Part shown: positions 49,187 through 56,626 of the stretch, piece after piece
Layout of the letters: each line of letters begins with the position of its first letter
How positions within the stretch are numbered: position 1 is the stretch's first letter
Origin: Candidatus Melainabacteria bacterium
GTDB taxonomy: Bacteria; Cyanobacteriota; Vampirovibrionia; 2-02-FULL-35-15
Direction: 5' to 3'
DNA length: 64,000 bases
Assembly: GCA_023250195.1 (NCBI GenBank)
Contig: JAHFBF010000003.1
Coordinates: 186,001 to 250,000 of the forward strand
The notes under the pieces: generated by a model
The model's database searches: none
Told to the model about the DNA's origin: nothing
The model's input: only the letters and a program-made list of their open reading frames with translations
Translations under genes and position numbers: made by a program

Positions 49187-50506
49187 ATGCAATTAACAGA
49201 TGAAAGAGATTTTGTAGTACGCAGGTGGTCAGATCTCTATGAATTAGACTGGTATATTTTAGCCCCCGTATTGGTTTTAGTTACGTTTAGTCTTTTTTTG
49301 CTTAAGAGTGCAGAAGGTGGAACCTACTTTACACGGCAGCTTATGTTTTTATTGCCATCATTTCTTTTAGGCTTTAGTGCATTATTTATCCAGATTAAGT
49401 TCTGGGAAAAAATCTCTTTGTGGGTATATCTGGTTAATATTTTTTTGCTGTTAATTGTTTTAGTAATGGGAAGTTCAGCGCTTGGTGCTCAAAGGTGGAT
49501 TGATATTGGGATTATTAAAATACAACCATCGGAGATTTCTAAAATTGCAATAATAATTACGCTGGCAGCGTGGTTTTCAAAACATCCGATAAAAAGTTAC
49601 TTTGATATTGCTACATCCGGGTTGATAATGTTTATTCCTTTTATATTAATTTTCAGACAGCCTGATTTAGGAACTTCATTGACATTTGTTGCAATTTATC
49701 TTGGAATGGCTTTTTGGGCAGGAGCTACAATTACACATCTGCTGGTTGTTATGTCACCGGTTTTAAGTTTGATTTTTAATGCAATAGGTTCAGTAGCATT
49801 TAGTTTTGACACCCTGCAGATTAACGATAAAATAGTTGAAATTACTATTACTCAATACTTTATTGTATTTTTAGGTTTTTTGCTGGTGTGGTTTTTAGTT
49901 AATTACAAGCCGTGGAAATCTCCATGGACAGTTTTATTGTTATCGGGTTTAATGCTGTTTAATTTTTTAATTGGTTTTATCCGTCCGGTTCTCTGGAGTT
50001 TCTTACAGCCTTATCAGCAGCGAAGACTAACTATATTTTTAAATCCGGAGAGTGATCCTCTTGGAGCGGGATATCATATTATTCAAAGTCTTTTAGCGAT
50101 TGGGAATGGCGGATTTTTTGGATATGGCTGGCAGCATGGAAGATTGACAAAAGGGAATTATGTACCGGCACAGCATACTGACTTTATCTTTTCAATATGC
50201 GGTGAAGAATTTGGTTTTATTGGTTCTGTTCTTGTTATTTGTATGTTTGCTCTTATTTTATGCAGAATAGTATATATTGCAAAAAATTCAAATAACCAGT
50301 TTGCCAGTTTGCTTTCCATCGGTATTTTTTCATATTTTACCTTTCACATATTTGTAAATATCGGAATGTCAATTGGGATTATGCCTATAACCGGAGTTCC
50401 CCTAACTTTACTCAGCTATGGTGGAACAGCATTATTTATTAATTTATTTTCACTATTTGTTCTTTTGTCAATTTCATGGAGAACATTGCCCAGGAAGATT
50501 TTTTAA
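49187..50506 (+). CDS. rodA: Rod-shape SEDS glycosyltransferase RodA
   Basis: 439 aa with about ten membrane helices. GAQRWIDIGIIKIQPSEISKIAII, DLGTSLTF, GYHIIQSLLAIGNGGFFGYGW, VPAQHTDFIFSICGEEFGFIGS and GVPLTLLSYGG are SEDS signatures. DWYILAPVLVLVTFSLFLL at the start and the GHTDFIF-like loop favour RodA over FtsW. It polymerises glycan chains for wall elongation. Downstream of rpsA, possibly one transcript. Confidence 0.92.
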   Translation: MQLTDERDFVVRRWSDLYELDWYILAPVLVLVTFSLFLLKSAEGGTYFTRQLMFLLPSFLLGFSALFIQIKFWEKISLWVYLVNIFLLLIVLVMGSSALGAQRWIDIGIIKIQPSEISKIAIIITLAAWFSKHPIKSYFDIATSGLIMFIPFILIFRQPDLGTSLTFVAIYLGMAFWAGATITHLLVVMSPVLSLIFNAIGSVAFSFDTLQINDKIVEITITQYFIVFLGFLLVWFLVNYKPWKSPWTVLLLSGLMLFNFLIGFIRPVLWSFLQPYQQRRLTIFLNPESDPLGAGYHIIQSLLAIGNGGFFGYGWQHGRLTKGNYVPAQHTDFIFSICGEEFGFIGSVLVICMFALILCRIVYIAKNSNNQFASLLSIGIFSYFTFHIFVNIGMSIGIMPITGVPLTLLSYGGTALFINLFSLFVLLSISWRTLPRKIF

Positions 50507-50569
50507 TTTAGCATCAGTCATTTCAACGATATGAGAAGTTGTAAGGGGGTGTGAAAACTTTTGGAGGAT

Positions 50570-50641
50570 GTCATTCCCATGAAAATGGGAATCCAGACAC
50601 GAAAGCTGCCTTTACTGGATTCCCGCTTCCGCGGGAATGAC
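50570..50641. repeat. Long inverted repeat S1 (GTCATTCCC type)
   Basis: 72 bp. GTCATTCCC / GGGAATGAC arms with inner GGAATCCAG / CTGGATTCC. Same family as 52526-52600. Fills the gap between rodA and the NIL-ferredoxin gene. Confidence 0.9.
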
Positions 50642-50677
50642 ACCTATCCTCGATTTGTTAGCGCACCCGTTGTAAGG

Positions 50678-50683
50678 TAAAAT
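50678..50683 (+). promoter_or_regulatory. -10 box 7 nt before the NIL-ferredoxin gene
   Basis: TAAAAT, 7-nt spacer, ATG 50691; no RBS. Confidence 0.55.
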
Positions 50684-50690
50684 ATTAATT

Positions 50691-51167
50691 ATGTCCCCTA
50701 GAAAAAATAAAAAAGAGGAAAAACATCTTATAAATGAAAGTCTTATTTCTAATCCAGCTTTGCGTACCAGAAAAAGGGTAGTTCTTGACTTCCCGCCATC
50801 ACAACTTCAAACACCTATTACCTATATATTGGCTAAAGAGTATGATGTTGCAAGTAATATTTTAAGAGCAGAAATAGCGCCTGAAGAGAGCGGAAAATTG
50901 GTTATGGAAATGGATGGCTTGCCGGAGAATCTGGAAAAGGCAATTCAAAGAATTAAAGATTCAGGGATTGAAGTTACTGAAATAGCAAGAAAAGTAACCT
51001 TTGATATGGACAAATGCATTCATTGTGGAGCATGTATTTCTGTTTGTTTAGCCGGTGCTTTAAAATTAGATAGTGAGTTCCATCTACAATTTATAGAATC
51101 AAAATGTACAGTATGTGAAATGTGTGTTACCTCATGTCCTGTTGATGTTGTTACTATAAATCTTTAG
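50691..51167 (+). CDS. NIL-domain plus 2[4Fe-4S] ferredoxin
   Basis: 158 aa. A basic N-terminus, then a NIL domain (RVVLDFPPSQLQTPITYILAKEYDVASNILRAEI), an ACT-like fold found also in MetN transporters, where it binds methionine. Two CxxCxxCxxxC clusters follow (CIHCGACISVC and CTVCEMCVTSCP). Such proteins occur in Cyanobacteria and anaerobes and often lie near sulfur-amino-acid genes; in Cyanobacteria, NIL ferredoxins are widespread. Here the next plus-strand gene is moeB/thiF, which fits a sulfur-transfer context. Confidence 0.9.
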   Translation: MSPRKNKKEEKHLINESLISNPALRTRKRVVLDFPPSQLQTPITYILAKEYDVASNILRAEIAPEESGKLVMEMDGLPENLEKAIQRIKDSGIEVTEIARKVTFDMDKCIHCGACISVCLAGALKLDSEFHLQFIESKCTVCEMCVTSCPVDVVTINL

Positions 51168-51182
51168 GAGTTTGTTCTACTG

Positions 51183-51461
51183 TTATTGTATTCCTTTATC
51201 TTCTAGAGCGAATGCATCTTCTGTTAGATCTTGTCCATCTGTAATTCCGGTATTAGCGGCTCCTTCATTTGTAATGGTTTCTTCAGGAGCTATATCTGTT
51301 GTAGCTGTATCTGTTGCAGTTATAGAATCGCTTTCATCTGCAGCATAAACTGAAATATTACACTGTAAGCTAATTAACAGTGCAGCAAATACACAAACAA
51401 ATAAGTTTGTTTTATTATTCACAAATATCCAACCCAAAGCTTTCTTCCTGATGCCCATCAA
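51183..51461 (-). CDS. Small secreted acidic Thr-rich protein
   Basis: 92 aa. A signal peptide ends near residue 41 (NLFVCVFAALLISLQCNISVYAAD) after a long basic N-region. The mature part is short, acidic, Thr/Ala-rich and probably disordered (ESDSITATDTATTDIAPEETIT). Not recognised. The low complexity makes its reality moderately uncertain. Confidence 0.5.
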   Translation of the reverse strand: MMGIRKKALGWIFVNNKTNLFVCVFAALLISLQCNISVYAADESDSITATDTATTDIAPEETITNEGAANTGITDGQDLTEDAFALEDKGIQ

Positions 51462-51595
51462 AAAGCAGCTTTAGTTAAATTATCGGAACAATATCTGAGT
51501 AACCAGATAAATCTAGGCTTATCACCATAGAGGTTTAAGTATTAATTTAGTAATTTTGATTAATCTAGGGATAATCCACCTGTTTATCCCTACGC

Positions 51596-51601
51596 TATAA
51601 T
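51596..51601 (+). promoter_or_regulatory. -10 box 7 nt before the moeB GTG start
   Basis: TATAAT, 7-nt spacer (TTTCTTC), GTG 51609; predicts a leaderless mRNA with a GTG start. Confidence 0.6.
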
Positions 51602-51608
51602 TTTCTTC

Positions 51609-52373
51609 GTGGGGTTAACTGATAAACAATTAGAAAGATACAGCAGGCAGATTGTCCTGCCTGAACTAGGTCATAAAGGACAGATGAAACTCCTTTCAGC
51701 TAAAGTTCTTGTAGTTGGAGCCGGTGGTTTGAGTTCTGCTGTTTTAATGTATCTTGCCAGTAGTGGTGTCGGTGAAATAGGAGTAGTTGACTATGACACT
51801 GTAGATTTAACTAATCTTCACAGGCAGATTATTTATGATATAAATGATTTAAATAAATCAAAAGTTTTTTCAGTAAAAGAAAAAATAAAAAAACTAAATC
51901 CGGATGTGAAAATTAAGGTCTTTGAAGAAAAGTTGGATAAAAGTAATATAGAAAAGATATTCAAGGATTATGAGATTATTGTAGATGGACTGGATAACTT
52001 TAATGACAAGTTTTTGTTAAATGATTATTCAATCTTATTAAATAAAAAACTTGTTCATGCTGGTGCAATTGGATTTGAAGGCCAGGTGCTGACTGTAATT
52101 CCAAAACAATCAGCATGTCTCAGATGTTATTTCCCTGAAATACCTGCGGATTTTAGGGAGAGTTGTAAGGATTTAGGAGTATTTGGACCCTGTGTTGGTG
52201 TTATTAGTACTATTCAGGCAAATGAAGTTATTAAGCTAATTCTAGAAGTCGGTAAACCTTTAACAAATAGAGTTTTAAAATTTAATGCTCTTGACGGCAC
52301 ATTTTATGAATTTAAAATTCAAGGGAAAAATAATACTTGTCCTTCCTGTTCTTATACCACTTGTAGAAATTAA
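51609..52373 (+). CDS. moeB: MoeB/ThiF/HesA-family adenylyltransferase
   Basis: 254 aa E1-like enzyme. SRQIVLPELGHKGQMKLLSAKVLVVGAGGLSS (nucleotide loop), DYDTVDLTNLHRQIIY, DGLDNF, CLRCYFP and CPSC (zinc site). It adenylates the C-terminal glycine of a sulfur-carrier protein (MoaD, ThiS or similar). No rhodanese domain. MoeB, ThiF and HesA cannot be separated by sequence alone. GTG start, with a -10 box 7 nt upstream. The 3' end meets a block of repeats. Confidence 0.88.
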   Translation: MGLTDKQLERYSRQIVLPELGHKGQMKLLSAKVLVVGAGGLSSAVLMYLASSGVGEIGVVDYDTVDLTNLHRQIIYDINDLNKSKVFSVKEKIKKLNPDVKIKVFEEKLDKSNIEKIFKDYEIIVDGLDNFNDKFLLNDYSILLNKKLVHAGAIGFEGQVLTVIPKQSACLRCYFPEIPADFRESCKDLGVFGPCVGVISTIQANEVIKLILEVGKPLTNRVLKFNALDGTFYEFKIQGKNNTCPSCSYTTCRN

Positions 52374-52386
52374 TCCAATACTTTCT

Positions 52387-52480
52387 GTCATTGCGAGCTG
52401 AATGAAATGAAGCGTGGCAATCTTCTAACGTTTTGGAGATTCCCACGTCGCTGCACTCCTCGGAAGAGGCTATCTCAAAA
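52387..52480. repeat. Truncated R-type repeat (GTCATTGCGAG)
   Basis: Left end GTCATTGCGAG and inner parts GCGTGGCAATCT and AGATTCCCACGTCGC are recognisable, but the outer right arm is missing, so it is a degraded copy. Confidence 0.6.
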
Positions 52481-52525
52481 CTACCACTATGGAAATGCAA
52501 CATTTTTCAGCATAAAGTCAACAAT

Positions 52526-52600
52526 GTCATTCCCTGGCTTGACCAGGGAATCCAGACAAGACTGCTACCAATACTGGGTTCCCGCTTTCGCGGGAATGAC
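52526..52600. repeat. Long inverted repeat S2 (GTCATTCCC type)
   Basis: 75 bp. GTCATTCCC / GGGAATGAC arms, with GGGAATCCAGACA and CCCGCTTTCGCGGGAA shared with copy S1 at 50570. Confidence 0.9.
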
Positions 52601-52732
52601 AAGCTACTTTCACTCTTTCTATTTTGTCAGAAAAATAGCTAATCCCATAGACAGAGTTTTGAGATGAGCTCGAATGACGTGATATGCTGGTTTATTTTTC
52701 ACGGAGTTTATCCTGAACATTATGTGAAGGAC

Positions 52733-53482
52733 TTAGAATGACATAGATTTAATTGAGTGTTCGTGATGATGAACTTCGCAAGGTGTTATTCTTACTACAT
52801 TTGCAGTAAGTAAAATTAATCCTAGAGTGTAAATTACAATTGCACTTATAACCCCGGAAGATCTCTCGATATTTGCAATTGATTTTTGTAATAGTGATTT
52901 TAAAAGTCCCTGCCCAAAGATCATTGATAAGGCTACAAGTGTTAAAGCTATTCCAAGACCCAGACTAAATGAAAACACATAAAAGAAACCATTTAACATA
53001 TTCTTGAATCCACTTACTGCAGTAGCAGTCATAAAAACCGCCAATCCACCTGAGCAGGGAGCCAGTCCCGCTGTTAATCCTATTAACAGTAAATTTGTTG
53101 CTTTTAAATTTTTAGTAAGGACTTTATGTACTGAACACTGGTGTTCATGTTCATGATGAAATAAAGGGTCGATTATTCTATCCCACATAAGCCATAAACC
53201 AATTAAAAAAATAAATATGCTTGCTATGAAATTTATAAAAACTTCTTTATCTATAGGTGAAATCAACTCTAATGCTTTTATTCCTAAATATCCAATCAAG
53301 TATACGCTTGCAGTATGTGTAACCGATGCAATTAATCCAATAATAAAAGCATCTCTTGCTTTGCTTGTGTTTCTGCTTAATACAAAAGTAGCGATAAGAC
53401 TTTTTCCATGTCCGGGCTCAAGTGCGTGGAGCATACCAAATAAGAGTGCTGTAAATATGTAAAATAGATTTATGCTGGGCAT
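52733..53482 (-). CDS. NicO/RcnA-type nickel/cobalt transporter
   Basis: 249 aa with about six membrane helices. LLFGMLHALEPGHGKSLIATFVL at the start, HTASVYLIGYLG, a His-rich cytosolic loop (FHHEHEHQCSVH), GLTAGLAPCSGGLAVFMTA and a C-terminal HHHEHS. The HxxxPGHGK and APCSGG motifs match the NicO/UreH family that exports or imports nickel or cobalt; direction not determinable. Cobalt use would agree with cobA. TGC-TAGAAT lies 7 nt before ATG. The last residues run into a repeat fragment. Confidence 0.85.
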   Translation of the reverse strand: MPSINLFYIFTALLFGMLHALEPGHGKSLIATFVLSRNTSKARDAFIIGLIASVTHTASVYLIGYLGIKALELISPIDKEVFINFIASIFIFLIGLWLMWDRIIDPLFHHEHEHQCSVHKVLTKNLKATNLLLIGLTAGLAPCSGGLAVFMTATAVSGFKNMLNGFFYVFSFSLGLGIALTLVALSMIFGQGLLKSLLQKSIANIERSSGVISAIVIYTLGLILLTANVVRITPCEVHHHEHSIKSMSF

Positions 53483-53498
53483 GGATTGGATTCTAGCA
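53483..53498 (-). promoter_or_regulatory. Extended -10 promoter 7 nt before the NicO gene
   Basis: TGC then TAGAAT (53490-53495) on the minus strand, 7-nt spacer, ATG 53482. Confidence 0.55.
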
Positions 53499-53535
53499 TA
53501 ATGTATAATTAAAATGAAAATTTGAGGTGCACATT

Positions 53536-54912
53536 ATGCGACAAGAAAAAGATTCAATGGGAGTGTTTGATATTCCGGATGATGTTTATTATGGGGTCCA
53601 AACAGCAAGAGCAATAGAAAATTTCCCAATTTCAGGGATAAAAGCAGATCCTGATTTTATTAAAGCAAGTGTTTATATAAAAAAAGCAGCAGCAAAAGTA
53701 AATGCTGAGCTGAACCAATTAGATAAAAAACTTTCTGAAGCCATTATAAAAGCAGCAGATGAAGTTTTAAGTGGAAAATTATCCGAAAATTTTGTGGTGG
53801 ATGTTTATCAGGCGGGTGCCGGTACTTCGCATAATATGAATATAAATGAGGTTTTAGCTAACCGTGCCGTTGAACTTTTAGGTGGTAAAAAAGGGGATTA
53901 TAAGTTAGTAAGTCCAAATGATCATGTAAATTGTGCTCAGTCTACAAATGATTTTTTCCCTACTGCAATAAGACTGGCAGCTCTAATCAAATCAAAAGAT
54001 TTGTTGGATGTCTTGGATAGATGTTCAAAATCTTTTGCTGAAAAAGGGGATAAATTCTTTCCTATTATAAAGGCGGGAAGAACACACTTACAGGATGCAG
54101 TACCAGTACGGCTTGGCAGGGAGTTTCAGGTATATTCCAGAGTTTTGCACGATCATAAAATAAGACTTGAAAATGCACTTGCTGAACTGAAAGTTCTTGG
54201 TATTGGAGGAACAGCTGCAGGAACAGGTTTAAATGCACATCCACAGTATCAGCCCAAAATAGTTTCAGAACTTGGAAAGCTTACAGGATTTAATTTACAG
54301 GTGGCATCAGACTTAATGCTTGCAATGCAAAGTATGGCTCCGTTTGTCTCTGTAGCCAGTGCACTTAGAAATCTTGCATTGGATCTTACAAAAATCTGCA
54401 ATGATTTGCGTTTAATGGATTCAGGTCCAACTACAGGACTTTCAGAAATTAAGTTACCTGCTGTTCAGCCCGGTTCATCCATTATGCCTGGTAAAGTAAA
54501 TCCTTCAATGATTGAAATGATGAATCAAGTTTGTTTTCAGGTTATAGGCTGTTCTACTACTGTTGACTATTGTTCACAGGCAGGACAGTTTGAATTAAAT
54601 GTAATGATGCCTGTAATAAATTTTAATTTATTGCACAGCATAAAAATATTTACAAATGCACTGAATGTCTGGAACGAAAAATGTATAAAAGGAATAATTG
54701 CAAATCCGGAAAGATGTAAAAAATACGCTGAGAGCAGCTTGTCGAATGCAACAGCTTTAAACCCTTTAATAGGCTATCTTCAAACTGCTGAAGTGGTGAA
54801 AGAAGCAGTAGCGACAGGGAAATCAATAAAAGAAATATGCCTTGAGAAAAATTTAGTGGAAAAAACGAAATTAGAAGAAGCTCTTAATCTGGAAAAACAG
54901 GTTGGAAAATAA
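53536..54912 (+). CDS. aspA: Aspartate ammonia-lyase
   Basis: About 458 aa, fumarase/aspartase superfamily. YYGVQTARAIENFPISG, AGTSHNMNINEVLANRA, SPNDHVNCAQSTNDFFPTA (STND as in aspartases; fumarases have SSND) and the catalytic loop GSSIMPGKVNPSM. It releases ammonia and fumarate from aspartate. GAGGTG lies 7 nt before ATG 53536, favouring it over the GTG at 53527. A TATAAT near 53505 gives a leader of about 20 nt. Confidence 0.88.
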   Translation: MRQEKDSMGVFDIPDDVYYGVQTARAIENFPISGIKADPDFIKASVYIKKAAAKVNAELNQLDKKLSEAIIKAADEVLSGKLSENFVVDVYQAGAGTSHNMNINEVLANRAVELLGGKKGDYKLVSPNDHVNCAQSTNDFFPTAIRLAALIKSKDLLDVLDRCSKSFAEKGDKFFPIIKAGRTHLQDAVPVRLGREFQVYSRVLHDHKIRLENALAELKVLGIGGTAAGTGLNAHPQYQPKIVSELGKLTGFNLQVASDLMLAMQSMAPFVSVASALRNLALDLTKICNDLRLMDSGPTTGLSEIKLPAVQPGSSIMPGKVNPSMIEMMNQVCFQVIGCSTTVDYCSQAGQFELNVMMPVINFNLLHSIKIFTNALNVWNEKCIKGIIANPERCKKYAESSLSNATALNPLIGYLQTAEVVKEAVATGKSIKEICLEKNLVEKTKLEEALNLEKQVGK

Positions 54913-54992
54913 TTGAGAATTGACAATTGAGAATTAAAGGAAAAAATCAAAAAGTCCTTAATTTTCGATTTTACATTCTCAATTCTTAATTT
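54911..54992. repeat. AATTGAGAATTG-type inverted repeat
   Basis: AATTGAGAATTGACAATTGA... pairs imperfectly with ...ATTCTCAATTCTTAATT around a 20-nt loop. A fragment of the same unit lies before sctN (16497-16520). It overlaps the aspA stop and the last codons of ribF, and sits between convergent genes, so it may serve as their terminator. Confidence 0.65.
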
Positions 54993-55926
54993 GTTCTAGC
55001 AGTTTTTTCCCAACTTCACAGTCTTTCTTGATTTGTTTAATAAGTTCTTCTTTTGAGGAAAATTTTTCCTCATTTCTTAGTCTTTCAACAAACTCGATTT
55101 TTATTTCTTGGTTATATAATTCTTTAAACGGGAAATCTAAAATATAAGTTTCTACTTTTAGTTCGCTGTGTCCTTCTTTGAAAGTCGGACAATAACCCAC
55201 ATTAATTACGCAGGGTAATTTTTTCTTGTTTTCGTCAGGTAAAGCAGCAAACCCGGCATATACTCCTACGGTAGGAATGATAAGTCCACTTGGAATCATT
55301 ATGTTTGCAGTTGGGAAACCCAGTTCCGTTCCGCGTTTCAGCCCCTGTGTTATTTTCCCATGTGTTGAATAATACCTTCCAAGTAAAGCAATTACAGATT
55401 TTACTTGTCCAGCAGCTAAATTCTTTCTTATTCTTGTACTGCTAACCGGTTCATCATGAATATTTACAGAATCATTTACATGAATTGTTATGGATAATTT
55501 TGTCCCCCATTCTTTTAATTTATCTGTGGTACCTTCCTGATTAAAACCAAACTTGTGATCATACCCCACGCTTATATATTTTGCATTTAAACAATCGATT
55601 AAAACTTTAGTGAAATAGTCCTGTGCGCTCATGTGTCTTAATTTTGAATTAAATTCAAGTGCCAGTACAGCATCTATGCCCAGCTGTTCAATTAGTTTTA
55701 ATCTGTCTTCAAATGTGTTGAGCAGTTTCGGTGCCTGTCCTGTAATTTCAGAATGAGGATGGTTTAAAAAGGTAGCAACAACAGGAGTTAAGGCATTTTT
55801 TTTTGCAAAATCAATAGCATTTTTAATTATTTCTACATGTCCCAGATGAACACCATCAAAAACACCAAGCGCTATACTTGAACCTTTTGGGAAGATGTTT
55901 TGTTTGATTTGAGTATAAATTTTCAT
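54979..55926 (-). CDS. ribF: Bifunctional riboflavin kinase/FMN adenylyltransferase
   Basis: 315 aa. FAD synthetase domain (ALGVFDGVHLGHVEII, YDHKFGFNQEGT, SSTRIRKNLAAGQV) and flavokinase domain (GKITQGLKRGTELGFPTANI, VYAGFAAL, FVERLRNEEKFSS). It makes FMN and FAD. The last residues (EQIKN) are within the AATTGAG repeat. Confidence 0.95.
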   Translation of the reverse strand: MKIYTQIKQNIFPKGSSIALGVFDGVHLGHVEIIKNAIDFAKKNALTPVVATFLNHPHSEITGQAPKLLNTFEDRLKLIEQLGIDAVLALEFNSKLRHMSAQDYFTKVLIDCLNAKYISVGYDHKFGFNQEGTTDKLKEWGTKLSITIHVNDSVNIHDEPVSSTRIRKNLAAGQVKSVIALLGRYYSTHGKITQGLKRGTELGFPTANIMIPSGLIIPTVGVYAGFAALPDENKKKLPCVINVGYCPTFKEGHSELKVETYILDFPFKELYNQEIKIEFVERLRNEEKFSSKEELIKQIKKDCEVGKKLLEQIKN

Positions 55927-55949
55927 TGCATAAAAAGAATATCATGTTA

Positions 55950-55979
55950 TGTAGGGACATGCCATGGCATGTCCCTACA
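55950..55979. repeat. 30-bp perfect palindrome P7 (GTAGGG variant)
   Basis: Arm TGTAGGGACATGCCA and its complement, centre CCATGG. Lies between divergent ribF and the gene at 56033. Confidence 0.85.
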
Positions 55980-56032
55980 GCATAAATTTCTTAATGCATG
56001 ATATAAATATCAAAGGGTTTTTTAAATTTTGT

Positions 56033-56512
56033 ATGGCAAAATTAATTTCAGAAGATGAAGAAATAAAATCAAGTTTAGAGTTGTTACTTTTAAAGAACAA
56101 AATACAAAATAAAGTTGCCATATCCTGGATTCCGTATAAAATCATTCTTCAAAGTGGCGAAAAGAAGTCAGTCTATGAACTAGATCCAAAGACTAAAGGC
56201 GCTGGTGATTATGTACTTGCACTAAAGCCGATAAATGAAATAGAAAACTTAATTGATGGAATTAATAATTTTTTAAAAGATAAAGACAGTAAAATGTTTT
56301 CTTTTGAGCCTAATGAACCCTCGTTTGAACTTGTAATAGAAAAATCACATAAAGGATATTCAGCTACTTGCTGGGCAGATGCCGGCAATGTAATTTCAAA
56401 TCATTATACATGGGATGGATTTGGACTGAGATTTTTTACAACTGAAAAGAATTTACTTTCTTTTGTGGAAGAATTAAGCAAAGAAAAGGAGGGGTTGTTT
56501 AATGTGTGCTAA
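56033..56512 (+). CDS. Protein of unknown function (about 160 aa)
   Basis: Soluble alpha/beta protein, not recognised. The C-terminal part (FSFEPNEPSFELVIEKSHKGYSATCWADAGNVISNHYTWDGFGLRFFTT...LLSFVEELSKE) has a regular strand pattern with aromatic residues, reminiscent of small immunity-like or uncharacterised domains, but I cannot name one. Start uncertain: ATG 56033 (MAKLISEDE) is behind AAAGGG; ATG 55994 is possible; an ATG at 55964 lies within palindrome P7 and is unlikely. Confidence 0.65.
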   Translation: MAKLISEDEEIKSSLELLLLKNKIQNKVAISWIPYKIILQSGEKKSVYELDPKTKGAGDYVLALKPINEIENLIDGINNFLKDKDSKMFSFEPNEPSFELVIEKSHKGYSATCWADAGNVISNHYTWDGFGLRFFTTEKNLLSFVEELSKEKEGLFNVC

Positions 56513-56520
56513 CTATTCAG

Positions 56521-56613
56521 GTCATTGCGAGGAGGGACAAAGTCCCGACGAAGCAATCTCCAAAGTGTGAAAAAGTTAGTGAGATTGCTTCGGGCTAAAG
56601 TCCTCGCAATCAC
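56521..56613. repeat. Long inverted repeat R2 (GTCATTGCGAG type)
   Basis: 93 bp. GTCATTGCGAGGA / TCCTCGCAATCAC with inner GAAGCAATCTC / GAGATTGCTTC. Ends 13 nt before the carB start codon. The same family as R1 before sbcD. Confidence 0.9.
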
Positions 56614-56626
56614 GTGAAAGCAAAAT

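Larger units (their letters stand above)
52374..52732. other. Repeat-filled intergenic region
   Basis: 359 nt between moeB and the convergent transporter gene. It contains a truncated GTCATTGCGAG element, the GTCATTCCC inverted repeat and a GAATGACATAG fragment at the end. Open frames at 52407 and 52433 run through the repeats and show no protein-like sequence. Confidence 0.7.

Noticed and set aside
52407-52667. ORFs through the repeats after moeB
   Set aside because: They read through two palindromic repeats, have no RBS, and give low-quality sequence rich in Arg and Cys.
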